Source of the DNA: Serpentinimonas sp.
GTDB lineage: Bacteria; Pseudomonadota; Gammaproteobacteria; Burkholderiales; Burkholderiaceae_C
DNA: 22,524 bases
Assembly: GCA_025458665.1 (NCBI GenBank)
Contig: JALOSG010000059.1
Coordinates: 1 to 22,524 of the forward strand
Direction: 5' to 3'
The position numbers were made by a program, and so were the translations under genes. Under the pieces are notes generated by a model, which was not told the origin of the DNA, did no database searches, and saw only the letters and a list, made by a program, of their open reading frames with translations. This document shows positions 1-7,640 of this stretch, one piece after another (position 1 is the first letter of the stretch; every line of letters begins with the position of its first letter).

Positions 1-422
1 GTGATGGTGGATGCGCCCTGGCTCTTGGCCTCACCCAGGTTGGCCAATGCCGCGCGCAGGATGCCGCGGTAATCCACGCCGCTGTGCTCGAAGAAACGCG
101 AATCCTCGATGGCCAGCACCGCGTTCACCATGACCGGAGGAATGTCTTCGAAGGGCGTGAGGTTGCGGCGCTCCTCCCCGAACTCGCCCATGAGCTTGCC
201 GTCGGCAGTGAATACCCGCAGCGGAAGCTTGGGCCGGTAATCGGCCAGATCGGTCACATCGGGCAGGTTGGGGTAAGCCACAGCGAGTGCCAGGCCCAAC
301 GCCAGGCCCAGCGACACGGCCCCGGCGACGCCCAGCAGGGCTAGCCGGCCGCCCCAGTGAAGCACCCGCCGGCCCCACGGCGGCGTGGCGGCGGGGGGGG
401 AGTTTTTGTGCGACGAAGTCAT
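1..422 (-). CDS. mrcA: Penicillin-binding protein 1A, N-terminal part (runs off window)
   Basis: Bifunctional class A PBP (also called ponA) that polymerises and cross-links peptidoglycan at the inner membrane. Reading the minus strand from the ATG at 422-420 gives 140 residues with no stop. A short Pro/Ala-rich cytoplasmic tail comes first, then one membrane anchor at about residues 26-50. The start of the glycosyltransferase (GT51) domain follows, with the conserved E-D-S-R-F-F-E-H-S-G-V-D-Y motif. Its catalytic Glu is residue 106. The window ends at an S-T-I-T stretch typical of the same domain. The gene is divergent from pilM, a common arrangement in proteobacteria. A run of eight C (coding strand) lies at codons 8-10. 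The transpeptidase domain is outside the window, so PBP1A rather than another class A PBP is inferred from the N-terminus and context. Confidence 0.9.
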   Translation of the reverse strand, partial: MTSSHKNSPPAATPPWGRRVLHWGGRLALLGVAGAVSLGLALGLALAVAYPNLPDVTDLADYRPKLPLRVFTADGKLMGEFGEERRNLTPFEDIPPVMVNAVLAIEDSRFFEHSGVDYRGILRAALANLGEAKSQGASTI

Positions 423-478
423 CGGGTGCGGGAATGTGCAGCGGCCCGCCGGGAAATTCCGACGCCGTTCGTGCTGAG

Positions 479-484
479 ATTATA
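479..484 (-). promoter_or_regulatory. Candidate -10 box for the PBP1A gene
   Basis: Read on the minus strand this is a perfect TATAAT, about 57 nt upstream of the PBP1A ATG. No good -35 element is visible at the right spacing (best is TTCGGC, 18 bp away). The call rests on the -10 box and its position between divergent genes. Confidence 0.4.
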
Positions 485-698
485 GAAAGCTACCCCCTCT
501 GCGCCGAAGCCAGACACAGTAACAGCCTGTGCAAGGCTGGAGGTGCGGAGAACCCCTCCCTAGGAATGACTTGCCAAGCTGTGGAAATGATGGATACTGA
601 GACCGGTGTTTCAACCCGTTGCTTTTCGTAACGTCGGATTTTGACAACGGCGACCCACGGTCGACCGACCGAATTGCTTGTTCCAGCAAGCACCTTAC

Positions 699-707
699 TG
701 ATAGTAT
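699..707 (+). promoter_or_regulatory. Candidate extended -10 promoter for the pil operon
   Basis: TGATAGTAT matches the extended -10 pattern TGnTAnnnT and would give a leader of about 50 nt before the pilM TTG start. The -35 is weak (TTGTTC at 678-683, 18 bp upstream). A hairpin (675-692) overlaps the -35 area. The alternative TTGCCA/GATACT pair at 571-598 would give a leader of about 160 nt. Confidence 0.33.
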
Positions 708-763
708 TAATGTGGAGTGTCAAGTTCTGACATGGTTCCAAAACATTCTCTCAGGGGACAGTC

Positions 764-1843
764 TTGATCTCATTGGGGTCTCTATTCAACAAAGGTCCGG
801 CTTCGCTGTTGGGCTTAGACATCAGTTCCACCACCGTCAAGCTGGTGGAGCTGGGCCGGGGGCGTGATGGGGGCCTTGTCCTGGAGCATTGCGCCATGGA
901 GCCGCTGGAGCGGGGCTGGATCAGCGAGGGCAATATCGAGAAGTTCGACGAAGTGGCTGAAGCCGTCCGTCGGCTGGTGCGCAAATCAGGCTCCAAGACC
1001 AAGCAGGTAGCTCTGGCTCTGCCAGGTTCGGCGGTCATTACCAAGAAGATCACTCTTTCGGCGGACCTCAACGAGCGGGAGATGGAGGTCCAGGTCGAGT
1101 CTGAGGCTGCGCAGTACATCCCTTTCTCGCTTTCTGAAGTCAGTCTGGATTTCTTTGTCATGGGCCCCACTGCGGGCAGCGACGCTTACGTCGACGTTTT
1201 GCTCGCTGCATCGCGCAAGGAAAAAGTCTCAGATCGCCAGGGTCTTGCCGAGGCAGCTGGCCTCACGCCGGTCATCATGGACGTGGAGTCCTATGCGTCC
1301 CGCATGGCGGCCAGCCGGGTCATTGATTCACTGCCCAACAAGGGCAAAGACATGCTGATTGCGCTGTTCGAGGTGGGCTCCCAGAACACCGGGCTGCAGG
1401 TGATCCGGAACGACGATGTGATCTACGAGCGCGACCAGATGTTCGGCGGCATGTTGCTGAGCCAGCAGATCGCCCGTCAATACAACCTGTCTTTCGATGA
1501 GGCCGACCTCAAGAAGAAGAATGGCGAGCTGCCGGAAGACTACCCATCGCGGGTACTCAAGCCCTTCATGGAGAACCTGGCGCAGGAGATTGGCCGCGCA
1601 CTCCAGTTCTTTTTCACCAGCACGCCGCACAACAAGGTGGATTACATACTCTTGTCGGGCGGCTCTGCGGCTCTCACCGGCCTCGCCGAGGTGGTGGGCG
1701 CCCAGACTTCGTTTCCCTGCAAGGTCATCAACCCCTTCGATGGCATGACTCTGGGCCCCGGCGTTCAGGCCCGCAAGCTTGCTGGCGAGTCCAATTCCTA
1801 TCTGGTGGCAACCGGTCTGGCGCTGCGGAGGTTCTACCAATGA
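764..1843 (+). CDS. pilM: Type IV pilus inner-membrane platform protein PilM
   Basis: Cytoplasmic actin-like (FtsA/PilM family) ATPase that binds the N-terminal tail of PilN and links the pilus motor to the PilN/PilO/PilP alignment complex. The 359-residue protein has the family N-terminus (ISLGSLF), the phosphate-1 region GLDISSTTVKLVEL at about residues 17-30, and a C-terminal nucleotide-pocket motif LLSGGSAALTGL. Length is normal for the family. The start is a TTG preceded by the Shine-Dalgarno-like AGGGGAC at 753-759. The conserved N-terminal peptide begins exactly there and no ATG fits. The stop overlaps the pilN start by four bases (ATGA), which implies translational coupling. It is the first gene of pilMNOPQ. 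Confidence 0.96.
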   Translation: MISLGSLFNKGPASLLGLDISSTTVKLVELGRGRDGGLVLEHCAMEPLERGWISEGNIEKFDEVAEAVRRLVRKSGSKTKQVALALPGSAVITKKITLSADLNEREMEVQVESEAAQYIPFSLSEVSLDFFVMGPTAGSDAYVDVLLAASRKEKVSDRQGLAEAAGLTPVIMDVESYASRMAASRVIDSLPNKGKDMLIALFEVGSQNTGLQVIRNDDVIYERDQMFGGMLLSQQIARQYNLSFDEADLKKKNGELPEDYPSRVLKPFMENLAQEIGRALQFFFTSTPHNKVDYILLSGGSAALTGLAEVVGAQTSFPCKVINPFDGMTLGPGVQARKLAGESNSYLVATGLALRRFYQ

Positions 1844-2469
1844 TTCTCATCAACCTGTTGCCTCACCGCGAGGCGGCCCGGAAGAAGCGGCGTGACGCGT
1901 TTTTCGGGCAGTTGGGTGCCTCTTTCCTGGTAGGTGGCCTGATTGCGGGCTCCGTCTACCTCTGGTACCAAGGCCAGATTGACACCCAGATGGAGCGCAA
2001 CGCGTTCCTTCGCTCGGAAATCACCAAGCTCGACGCCCAGATCAAGGACATTGCCGGTCTGCAGGCGGAACTGACTGCGTTGAAATCCCGCCAGGCTGCG
2101 GTGGAAAACCTGCAAGCCGACCGGAACCTGCCGGTGCACCTGCTGGAGGAAATGGTCCGCCAGCTCCCGGAGGGTGTCTACCTGCGCACGCTGACCCAGC
2201 AAGGGCGCTCCGTGCTGCTGACTGGAACTGCAGAGTCGCAAGAGCGTGTTTCCGAGCTGCTGCGCAACCTCAGCACCAACAGTGCCTGGCTAACCCGCCC
2301 CGAGCTGGTGGAAATCGTCGCTGCCAGCGTGCAACTCGCTTCACAGCAGTCCCGCCGGGTCTCCAACTTCACCATCCGCGTCACGCAGACCCGCGGCCCG
2401 GATGCCCCCGCCGATGAAGCCGCGACGCCTGCGGGGGCCGGCGGTGCTGCCGCGCGTCCCCGCAGCTGA
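1840..2469 (+). CDS. pilN: Type IV pilus assembly protein PilN
   Basis: Bitopic inner-membrane protein of the pilus alignment subcomplex, partner of PilM (cytoplasmic side) and PilO (periplasmic side). The 209-residue product begins with the invariant PilM-binding tail, here MILINLLPHREAARKKRR. One transmembrane helix follows at about residues 22-44, a predicted coiled coil at about 48-92, then a ferredoxin-like periplasmic domain. The last 20 or so residues are an Ala/Pro/Gly-rich tail, probably unstructured. ATG overlaps the pilM stop. The gap to pilO is 26 bp. Confidence 0.95.
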   Translation: MILINLLPHREAARKKRRDAFFGQLGASFLVGGLIAGSVYLWYQGQIDTQMERNAFLRSEITKLDAQIKDIAGLQAELTALKSRQAAVENLQADRNLPVHLLEEMVRQLPEGVYLRTLTQQGRSVLLTGTAESQERVSELLRNLSTNSAWLTRPELVEIVAASVQLASQQSRRVSNFTIRVTQTRGPDAPADEAATPAGAGGAAARPRS

Positions 2470-2495
2470 GTCACCTGTCCTGGATGTGAGCAACC

Positions 2496-3182
2496 ATGGC
2501 GACGAAACGCAAAAAATCATCGATCGACTTTGCTGTCTATCAGCAGAAGATCAAGGCGCAGTTCACCGGACTGGACCCGAACGATCCCAGTCTCTGGCCC
2601 GACCTTCCACGCAACCTGCTTCTGCTGGCGGCAGCGGTAGTGACGGTGGTGGCGCTCTGGTATGTGTGGCTCAGTGGCTTCAAGGAGCAGCTTGTAGCCG
2701 AAACAGCCCGCGAGCAGACCCTCAGAACCGAATACACCAACAAGCTCGGGCAGGCGATCAACCTCGACGCGCTGCGCCAGCAACTGGAGCAGGTGCAGCA
2801 ATACGTCACGCAGCTTGAAAAACAGCTCCCCAGCAAGGCTGAAATGGATGCCCTGCTGTCCGACATCAACCAGGCAGGTCTGGGCCGTAGCCTTCAGTTC
2901 GAGCTGTTTCGGCCTGGTCAGGTCAATGTTCAGGAGTACTACGCCGAACTGCCCATCGCTTTGCGGGTGACCGGGACGTACCACGACATCGGTCTCTTTG
3001 CCGGGGACGTGGCCAACCTCTCGCGGATTGTGACGCTCAATGACATGCGTATTGCGCCAGTGGCCAACCGGGCTGGAACCCTGACCCTTGACGCTACCGC
3101 CAAGACCTTCCGTTACCTCGATCTGGAGGAGGTGGCTGCCCAGCAGGCGGCTGCACGCCCAGCACAGGGGGCGCGCCAATGA
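2496..3182 (+). CDS. pilO: Type IV pilus assembly protein PilO
   Basis: Inner-membrane protein that heterodimerises with PilN and carries PilP, forming the periplasmic part of the alignment complex. The 228-residue protein has a basic cytoplasmic N-terminus, a single transmembrane helix at about residues 41-60, a coiled-coil stretch at about 70-110 (Gln/Glu/Leu-rich) and a C-terminal ferredoxin-like domain containing YYAELPIALRVTGTYHDIGLFAGDVANL, a conserved PilO signature. The C-terminus is Ala/Gln-rich. Its stop overlaps the pilP ATG by four bases. The Shine-Dalgarno sequence before the ATG is weak, which fits dependence on upstream translation. Confidence 0.95.
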   Translation: MATKRKKSSIDFAVYQQKIKAQFTGLDPNDPSLWPDLPRNLLLLAAAVVTVVALWYVWLSGFKEQLVAETAREQTLRTEYTNKLGQAINLDALRQQLEQVQQYVTQLEKQLPSKAEMDALLSDINQAGLGRSLQFELFRPGQVNVQEYYAELPIALRVTGTYHDIGLFAGDVANLSRIVTLNDMRIAPVANRAGTLTLDATAKTFRYLDLEEVAAQQAAARPAQGARQ

Positions 3183-3733
3183 TTTCCATTCCCAAAACTG
3201 CAGGGCGGTTGATTGCCCTTGCCGCAGCGATGACTCTGGTGGGATGTACCTCGTCCACCAACGACGACCTTGCGCAGTGGATGGCGGGTCAGAGAAATAC
3301 GCTGAAGCCCCGCATAGAGCCTGTACAGGAACCTGTGCCGTTTGAGCCGCAGGCGTACACCACTGCCGGTGCGGTCGAGCCCTTCAGCACCGACAAGTTC
3401 ACCGTGGCGCTGGGCGTGCAGGCCACCTCGACCCGCAATGCCGCGCTGGTTGCTGCCGAGCTCAACCGCCGCAAGGAGCCGCTCGAGCTGGTGCCCCTGG
3501 ACACCATGAGTATGGTAGGCCTGCTGGACCAGGCCGGTCGCAAGGTGGCACTGGTGCGCGCAGGCGGGCTTCTGTATCAGGTCACGGTGGGCAACTACAT
3601 GGGCCAGAACTACGGCCGGGTTACCAGCATTACCGAGACAGAAATCACACTGCGTGAAATCGCTCAAGACGGAGTGGGTGAATGGATAGAGCGGCCAGCG
3701 GCACTGCAGCTTCAAGAGGGAACTACAAAATGA
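3179..3733 (+). CDS. pilP: Type IV pilus assembly lipoprotein PilP
   Basis: Inner-membrane lipoprotein connecting the PilN/PilO dimer to the N0 domain of the secretin PilQ. The 184-residue protein has a lipoprotein signal peptide with lipobox LVGC (lipidated Cys23), an extended Pro-rich linker, and the C-terminal beta-sandwich PilP domain from about residue 95 (LELVPLDTMSMVGLL, then GGLLYQVTVGNYMGQNYGRV). ATG overlaps the pilO stop and the stop overlaps the pilQ ATG, so pilM to pilQ are nearly all coupled. Length is typical. Confidence 0.95.
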   Translation: MISIPKTAGRLIALAAAMTLVGCTSSTNDDLAQWMAGQRNTLKPRIEPVQEPVPFEPQAYTTAGAVEPFSTDKFTVALGVQATSTRNAALVAAELNRRKEPLELVPLDTMSMVGLLDQAGRKVALVRAGGLLYQVTVGNYMGQNYGRVTSITETEITLREIAQDGVGEWIERPAALQLQEGTTK

Positions 3734-5850
3734 GAACGCATAGCGCAACCCCGGTTCAGAACGGCACACTGTGGCGCCATCTGGGCAAAGCCGTCGTGTG
3801 GGTGTCGGTACTGACTGCAGCGGGCTGGGCCCAGGCGCAGCTGGCCATCAAGTCCTTGTCCGCCACCAACCAGGCAGGCGCCGAGATCGTCAGGATAGAA
3901 ACCACGCAGCCCCTCACCAGTGCACCCGCGGGTTTCACCATCCAGTCCCCCGCGCGGATAGCGCTGGATTTTGCCGGAGCGAGCAACGGTATCGGGCGCA
4001 ACCTCGTGGAACTCGGGCAGGGGAACCTGCGTTCAGCCAATGTCGTGGAAGCCGGCGACCGTACCCGCGTGGTTCTCAACCTCAACCAGGCCGTGAACTA
4101 CAAGACCACACAGGACGGCAATGTGTTGCTGGTGGTGCTGGAATCCCCCGCTGCCGCCGCACCTTCCGGGAGCCGTACCTTTGCAGAAAGCGGTCTCAGC
4201 GATGTGGCCCCCCTGGCAAACATCGACTTTCGCCGGGGTACCGACAACGCGGGGCGCGTGATCGTCGATCTGACCAACAACCAGGTGGGGGTGGACATAC
4301 GGCAGCAAGGCCGTAGCCTGCTGGTGGAGTTCATGAGCACTTCGCTGCCTGAAGGTTTGCGCCGCCGGCTCGATGTGACAGACTTTGGCACGCCGGTGAA
4401 AACCGTGACTGCCACGCAGGTCGGTGATCGGGTTCGCCTCCTGGTCGAGCCCACCGGTGTCTGGGAGCACAGCGCCTACCAGAGCGACAACCAGTTCGTG
4501 CTGGAAGTCCGCGAGGTCAAGGCTGATCCGAACAAGCTCTCGCCCGGCATCGGTTACACCGGAGAGAAGCTGTCCCTGAACTTCCAGAGCATCGAAGTGC
4601 GTTCGCTGCTGCAGGTGATTGCCGACTTCACCAACTTCAACATCATCACCTCCGACAGCGTGACTGGTACGGTGACCCTTCGTCTGCGCGACGTTCCCTG
4701 GGATCAGGCGCTGGACATCATCCTCCAGGCCAAAGGTCTGGGTCAGCGCAAGACCGGCAACGTCATCTGGGTCGCACCCATTGACGAGATCACCGCGCGT
4801 GAGCGCCAGGAGTTCGAGGCCGCTGCCCAGGTGCAGACACTGGAGCCCTTGCGCACCCAGGCTTTCCAGCTGAATTACGCCAAGGTGGCGGACATCTCTG
4901 CACAGCTTCGCGGCGACGGCGGTACATCCTCCACGGTGGAAGGTGGCGCATCTGCGCGCCTGCTTTCACCCCGAGGCAGCGTCATTCCCGAGCCGCGCAC
5001 CAACCAGCTGTTCGTGACCGACATTCCTTCCCGCCTGGAGCAGATCCAGGACTTGATCAGCCGTCTCGATGTGCCGGTGCGCCAAGTCATGATCGAGGCC
5101 CGGATTGTGGAGGCCGACGAGAGCTTTGGGCGCAACCTCGGCGTTCGACTGGGCGGTGGGCGCGCTGGAGACGCGGGCAACGTCCGTAACAACCGGATCA
5201 ACTTCGGTGGTAACTACAACCAGGTCACCAACGGGCCGAGCTTGACGGATTCTCCGTTTGTGAACTTGCCGGCGGCAGGCCTGCAGGATGCTGCAGCCGC
5301 CACGTTTGCTGCGACTATCTTTGGTCCGAGTGCCAGCCGCTTCCTGACCCTCGAGATATCTGCGCTGCAGTCGGACAACACGGGTCGAATCGTGAGCAGT
5401 CCCCGCCTTATCACCGCAGACCAGACTTCTGCCGTGATCGAGCAGGGCGTGGAGATTCCCTACCAGCAAGCTACTTCCAGCGGCGCGACCTCGGTGGCGT
5501 TCCGTCAGGCCAGCCTGAAGCTGGAGGTGACACCGCAGATCACCCCCGAAGGCGGCATCATTCTGGACGTTGAAGTGAACAAAGACAGCCCGGGCGAGGT
5601 GCTGGTGGGTCTGGTGACCATCAACACCAACCGCATCAAGACCCAGGTGCTGGTGGAGAACGGCGGTACGGTGGTCATCGGCGGTATCTTCCGCTCGGAA
5701 GAAGCCACCGCAGAGAACAAGGTGCCTTTCCTGGGCGACATCCCGGGCGTGGGCAACCTGTTCAAGAACCGCTCACGCTCCTCCGAGAAGCGCGAACTGC
5801 TGGTATTCCTCACCCCCCGTGTGCTGGCCGAGAGTCTCAGCGCCCGCTGA
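3730..5850 (+). CDS. pilQ: Type IV pilus secretin PilQ
   Basis: Outer-membrane secretin that forms the gated pore through which the pilus passes. The 706-residue precursor has a Sec signal peptide with likely cleavage after Ala36 (WAQA/Q). Two AMIN peptidoglycan-binding domains follow (about 38-135 and 155-255), then a secretin N-terminal (STN) domain around VTLRLRDVPWDQALDIILQA and an N1-type domain (TQAFQLNYAKVADI). The C-terminal secretin core starts near RQVMIEARIVEADESFGRNLG and ends with VPFLGDIPGVGNLFKNR and ELLVFLTPRVL. The start at 3730 was chosen because it overlaps the pilP stop (ATGA), follows AAGAGGGA and gives a proper signal peptide. An upstream in-frame start at 3682 would lie inside pilP. 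Confidence 0.96.
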   Translation: MRTHSATPVQNGTLWRHLGKAVVWVSVLTAAGWAQAQLAIKSLSATNQAGAEIVRIETTQPLTSAPAGFTIQSPARIALDFAGASNGIGRNLVELGQGNLRSANVVEAGDRTRVVLNLNQAVNYKTTQDGNVLLVVLESPAAAAPSGSRTFAESGLSDVAPLANIDFRRGTDNAGRVIVDLTNNQVGVDIRQQGRSLLVEFMSTSLPEGLRRRLDVTDFGTPVKTVTATQVGDRVRLLVEPTGVWEHSAYQSDNQFVLEVREVKADPNKLSPGIGYTGEKLSLNFQSIEVRSLLQVIADFTNFNIITSDSVTGTVTLRLRDVPWDQALDIILQAKGLGQRKTGNVIWVAPIDEITARERQEFEAAAQVQTLEPLRTQAFQLNYAKVADISAQLRGDGGTSSTVEGGASARLLSPRGSVIPEPRTNQLFVTDIPSRLEQIQDLISRLDVPVRQVMIEARIVEADESFGRNLGVRLGGGRAGDAGNVRNNRINFGGNYNQVTNGPSLTDSPFVNLPAAGLQDAAAATFAATIFGPSASRFLTLEISALQSDNTGRIVSSPRLITADQTSAVIEQGVEIPYQQATSSGATSVAFRQASLKLEVTPQITPEGGIILDVEVNKDSPGEVLVGLVTINTNRIKTQVLVENGGTVVIGGIFRSEEATAENKVPFLGDIPGVGNLFKNRSRSSEKRELLVFLTPRVLAESLSAR

Positions 5851-5899
5851 GTGCAGGGACACCCGTTCGTTACTGCGGAAACTTCCTCTCGGGGCCGGC

Positions 5900-6418
5900 T
5901 TGAGACTTAGTCTGGTCGGGTTGCCGGGCTCGGGCAAGACCACCGTTGGGCGCCAACTGGCGCGGCGTTTGGACTTGCCCTTTTACGACAGCGACCTGGT
6001 GATCGAGGAGCGGCTGGGTTGTGCCATCCGTGAGTTTTTCGAGCGCGAGGGTGAGGAGCGTTTTCGCGACATCGAGCAGGAAGTCCTGGACGCTTTGACG
6101 AAGGGCGGTGATGCCGTGTTGTCTACCGGGGGAGGTGCTGTCCTTAGGCAGGCCAACCGCATCCACCTCCGGGAGAGAACGCAGGTGATTTATCTGCGTT
6201 CGCAGCCCGAAGAGCTCTACCGTCGCTTGCGCAACGACCGCAAGCGACCATTGCTGCAAGTGGCAGATCCCTTGCAAAGACTGCGCGATCTGTTTACCCA
6301 GAGGGATCCGCTCTATCAGGAAGTGGCGCACCACACCATCGAGACCGGGCGCCCCTCGGTCTCTGCCCTGGTAAACACGGTCATTTCGCAGTTGGAGCGG
6401 GCTGGAGGCCGCCCTTAG
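5900..6418 (+). CDS. aroK: Shikimate kinase
   Basis: Phosphorylates shikimate with ATP to shikimate 3-phosphate, fifth step of chorismate synthesis. Walker A GLPGSGKTT is at residues 7-15. The YDSD shikimate-binding motif, FRDIEQEVL (shikimate-binding Arg), GGGAV and the lid arginine in KRPLLQ are all visible. The TTG start at 5900 gives 172 residues, the usual family length, with GGGG five bases upstream. The only other in-frame starter is a GTG at 5819 inside pilQ, which would add 27 unconserved residues. The true start is therefore somewhat uncertain. The position between pilQ and aroB is classical. Confidence 0.9.
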   Translation: MRLSLVGLPGSGKTTVGRQLARRLDLPFYDSDLVIEERLGCAIREFFEREGEERFRDIEQEVLDALTKGGDAVLSTGGGAVLRQANRIHLRERTQVIYLRSQPEELYRRLRNDRKRPLLQVADPLQRLRDLFTQRDPLYQEVAHHTIETGRPSVSALVNTVISQLERAGGRP

Positions 6419-6470
6419 CGCCGGGATCGCTGGTCTGACGCTCACCGTTTGTCTGGCCTAAACTACGCGG

Positions 6471-7640
6471 ATGCCCGCCGAAATTTCCGCAACCACACCG
6501 ACCGACGTCATCGACCCTTGTGCGCCACCCGGCAGCGCTGGCCGCGCATTGCGGGTGGATATCGACCTGGGTGACAGGAGCTACCCCATACTCATCGGGG
6601 CAGGGCTGCTGGACGCCGCCGGCACCTGGAACCATCTGCCGCGCGCTGCCAGGGCGTTGATTGTGACCAACAGCACCGTGGGCCCGATGTATGCGCAGCG
6701 GCTGCTTGCCGCACTCGCGCCGCACTACGGCAGTGTGGGCTTGCACCAGCTTCCTGATGGTGAGGCCCACAAAGACTGGTCGAATCTACAGACTATTTTC
6801 GATGCGCTGCTGGAACAGGGCGCCGACCGCAAGACCACGCTGTTTGCGCTGGGGGGTGGCGTGGTGGGCGACATGACTGGCTTTGCCGCAGCCTGCTACA
6901 TGCGTGGCGTTCCGTTTGTGCAGGTGCCCACGACGCTACTCGCCCAGGTGGACTCCTCGGTGGGGGGGAAGACAGGCATCAACCACCCCCTGGGCAAGAA
7001 CATGGTGGGGGCGTTCTACCAGCCGTTGCAGGTGGTGTGCGATCTGGACACTCTGCGGACCCTGCCCGAGCGGGAGCTGAGCGCCGGGCTGGCAGAAGTC
7101 ATCAAGTACGGCCCCATTGCCGACCTGCAATTTCTGGCATGGATTGAACAGAGTATGGCCGCGCTGCGGCAGCGGGATCCGGCGGCGCTGGCGTATGCCG
7201 TTCGCCGAAGTTGCGAGATCAAGGCCAGCGTGGTGGGGCAGGACGAGCGGGAGTCGGGGCTGCGCGCCATATTGAACTTCGGCCACACCTTTGGCCACGC
7301 CATAGAGGCAGGCATGGGGTACGGCAACTGGTTGCACGGGGAGGCTGTGGGTTGCGGCATGGTCATGGCGGCCGAGCTGTCCATGCGCCTGGGCCTGGTG
7401 GATGTCACCTATGTCCAGCGCCTGCGCCGCGTGGTGCAGGCTGCAGGCTTGCCCGTTCAGGCGCCCGTGCTGCAGGCCGGCGGGAATGTGGCGCGCTATC
7501 TGGAACTCATGCGCGTGGACAAGAAGGCCGAGGCCGGGCAGATTCGGTTTGTGGTGGTGGACGCGTCGGGCCATGCCCGAATGCAAAGCGCGCCCGATGA
7601 CATGGTGGCCGATGTGATTGATGCCTGCTGCCGTGGCTGA
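6471..7640 (+). CDS. aroB: 3-dehydroquinate synthase
   Basis: Converts DAHP to 3-dehydroquinate in the shikimate pathway, using NAD and a divalent metal. The 389-residue protein has the NAD-binding GGGVVGDM near residue 127, the active-site stretch QVPTTLLAQVDSSVGGKTGI, and the three metal ligands Glu209 (LAEVIKYG), His272 (NFGHTFGH) and His289 (LHGEA). The first 28 or so residues before RVDIDLGDRSYPI are not conserved in type. A GTG at 6555 would trim them, but the ATG at 6471 is kept as the first start after aroK. No strong ribosome binding site is visible for either. The 3' end overlaps dgt by 20 bp. Confidence 0.94.
   Translation: MPAEISATTPTDVIDPCAPPGSAGRALRVDIDLGDRSYPILIGAGLLDAAGTWNHLPRAARALIVTNSTVGPMYAQRLLAALAPHYGSVGLHQLPDGEAHKDWSNLQTIFDALLEQGADRKTTLFALGGGVVGDMTGFAAACYMRGVPFVQVPTTLLAQVDSSVGGKTGINHPLGKNMVGAFYQPLQVVCDLDTLRTLPERELSAGLAEVIKYGPIADLQFLAWIEQSMAALRQRDPAALAYAVRRSCEIKASVVGQDERESGLRAILNFGHTFGHAIEAGMGYGNWLHGEAVGCGMVMAAELSMRLGLVDVTYVQRLRRVVQAAGLPVQAPVLQAGGNVARYLELMRVDKKAEAGQIRFVVVDASGHARMQSAPDDMVADVIDACCRG

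Larger units (their letters stand above)
423..763. other. Divergent intergenic region between mrcA and pilM
   Basis: This is the only gene-free stretch above 300 bp, and no convincing small ORF was found in it. It is visibly more AT-rich than its flanks. It holds the candidate mrcA -10 box (479-484, minus strand) and two possible pilM promoters: TTGCCA/16 bp/GATACT at 571-598 and an extended -10 at 699-707. Two small hairpins are visible: CAGCCT/AGGCTG at 523-539 and TGCTTG/CAAGCA at 675-692. No sigma-54 motif and no terminator were seen. Confidence 0.6.

Noticed and set aside
287..631. Plus-strand open frame across the mrcA start and intergenic region
   Set aside because: It overlaps the clear PBP1A N-terminus on the opposite strand, and its product resembles no family I know.
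641..669. TTGACA at 641 as a pilM -35 box
   Set aside because: Perfect -35, but no -10-like hexamer at 15-19 bp.
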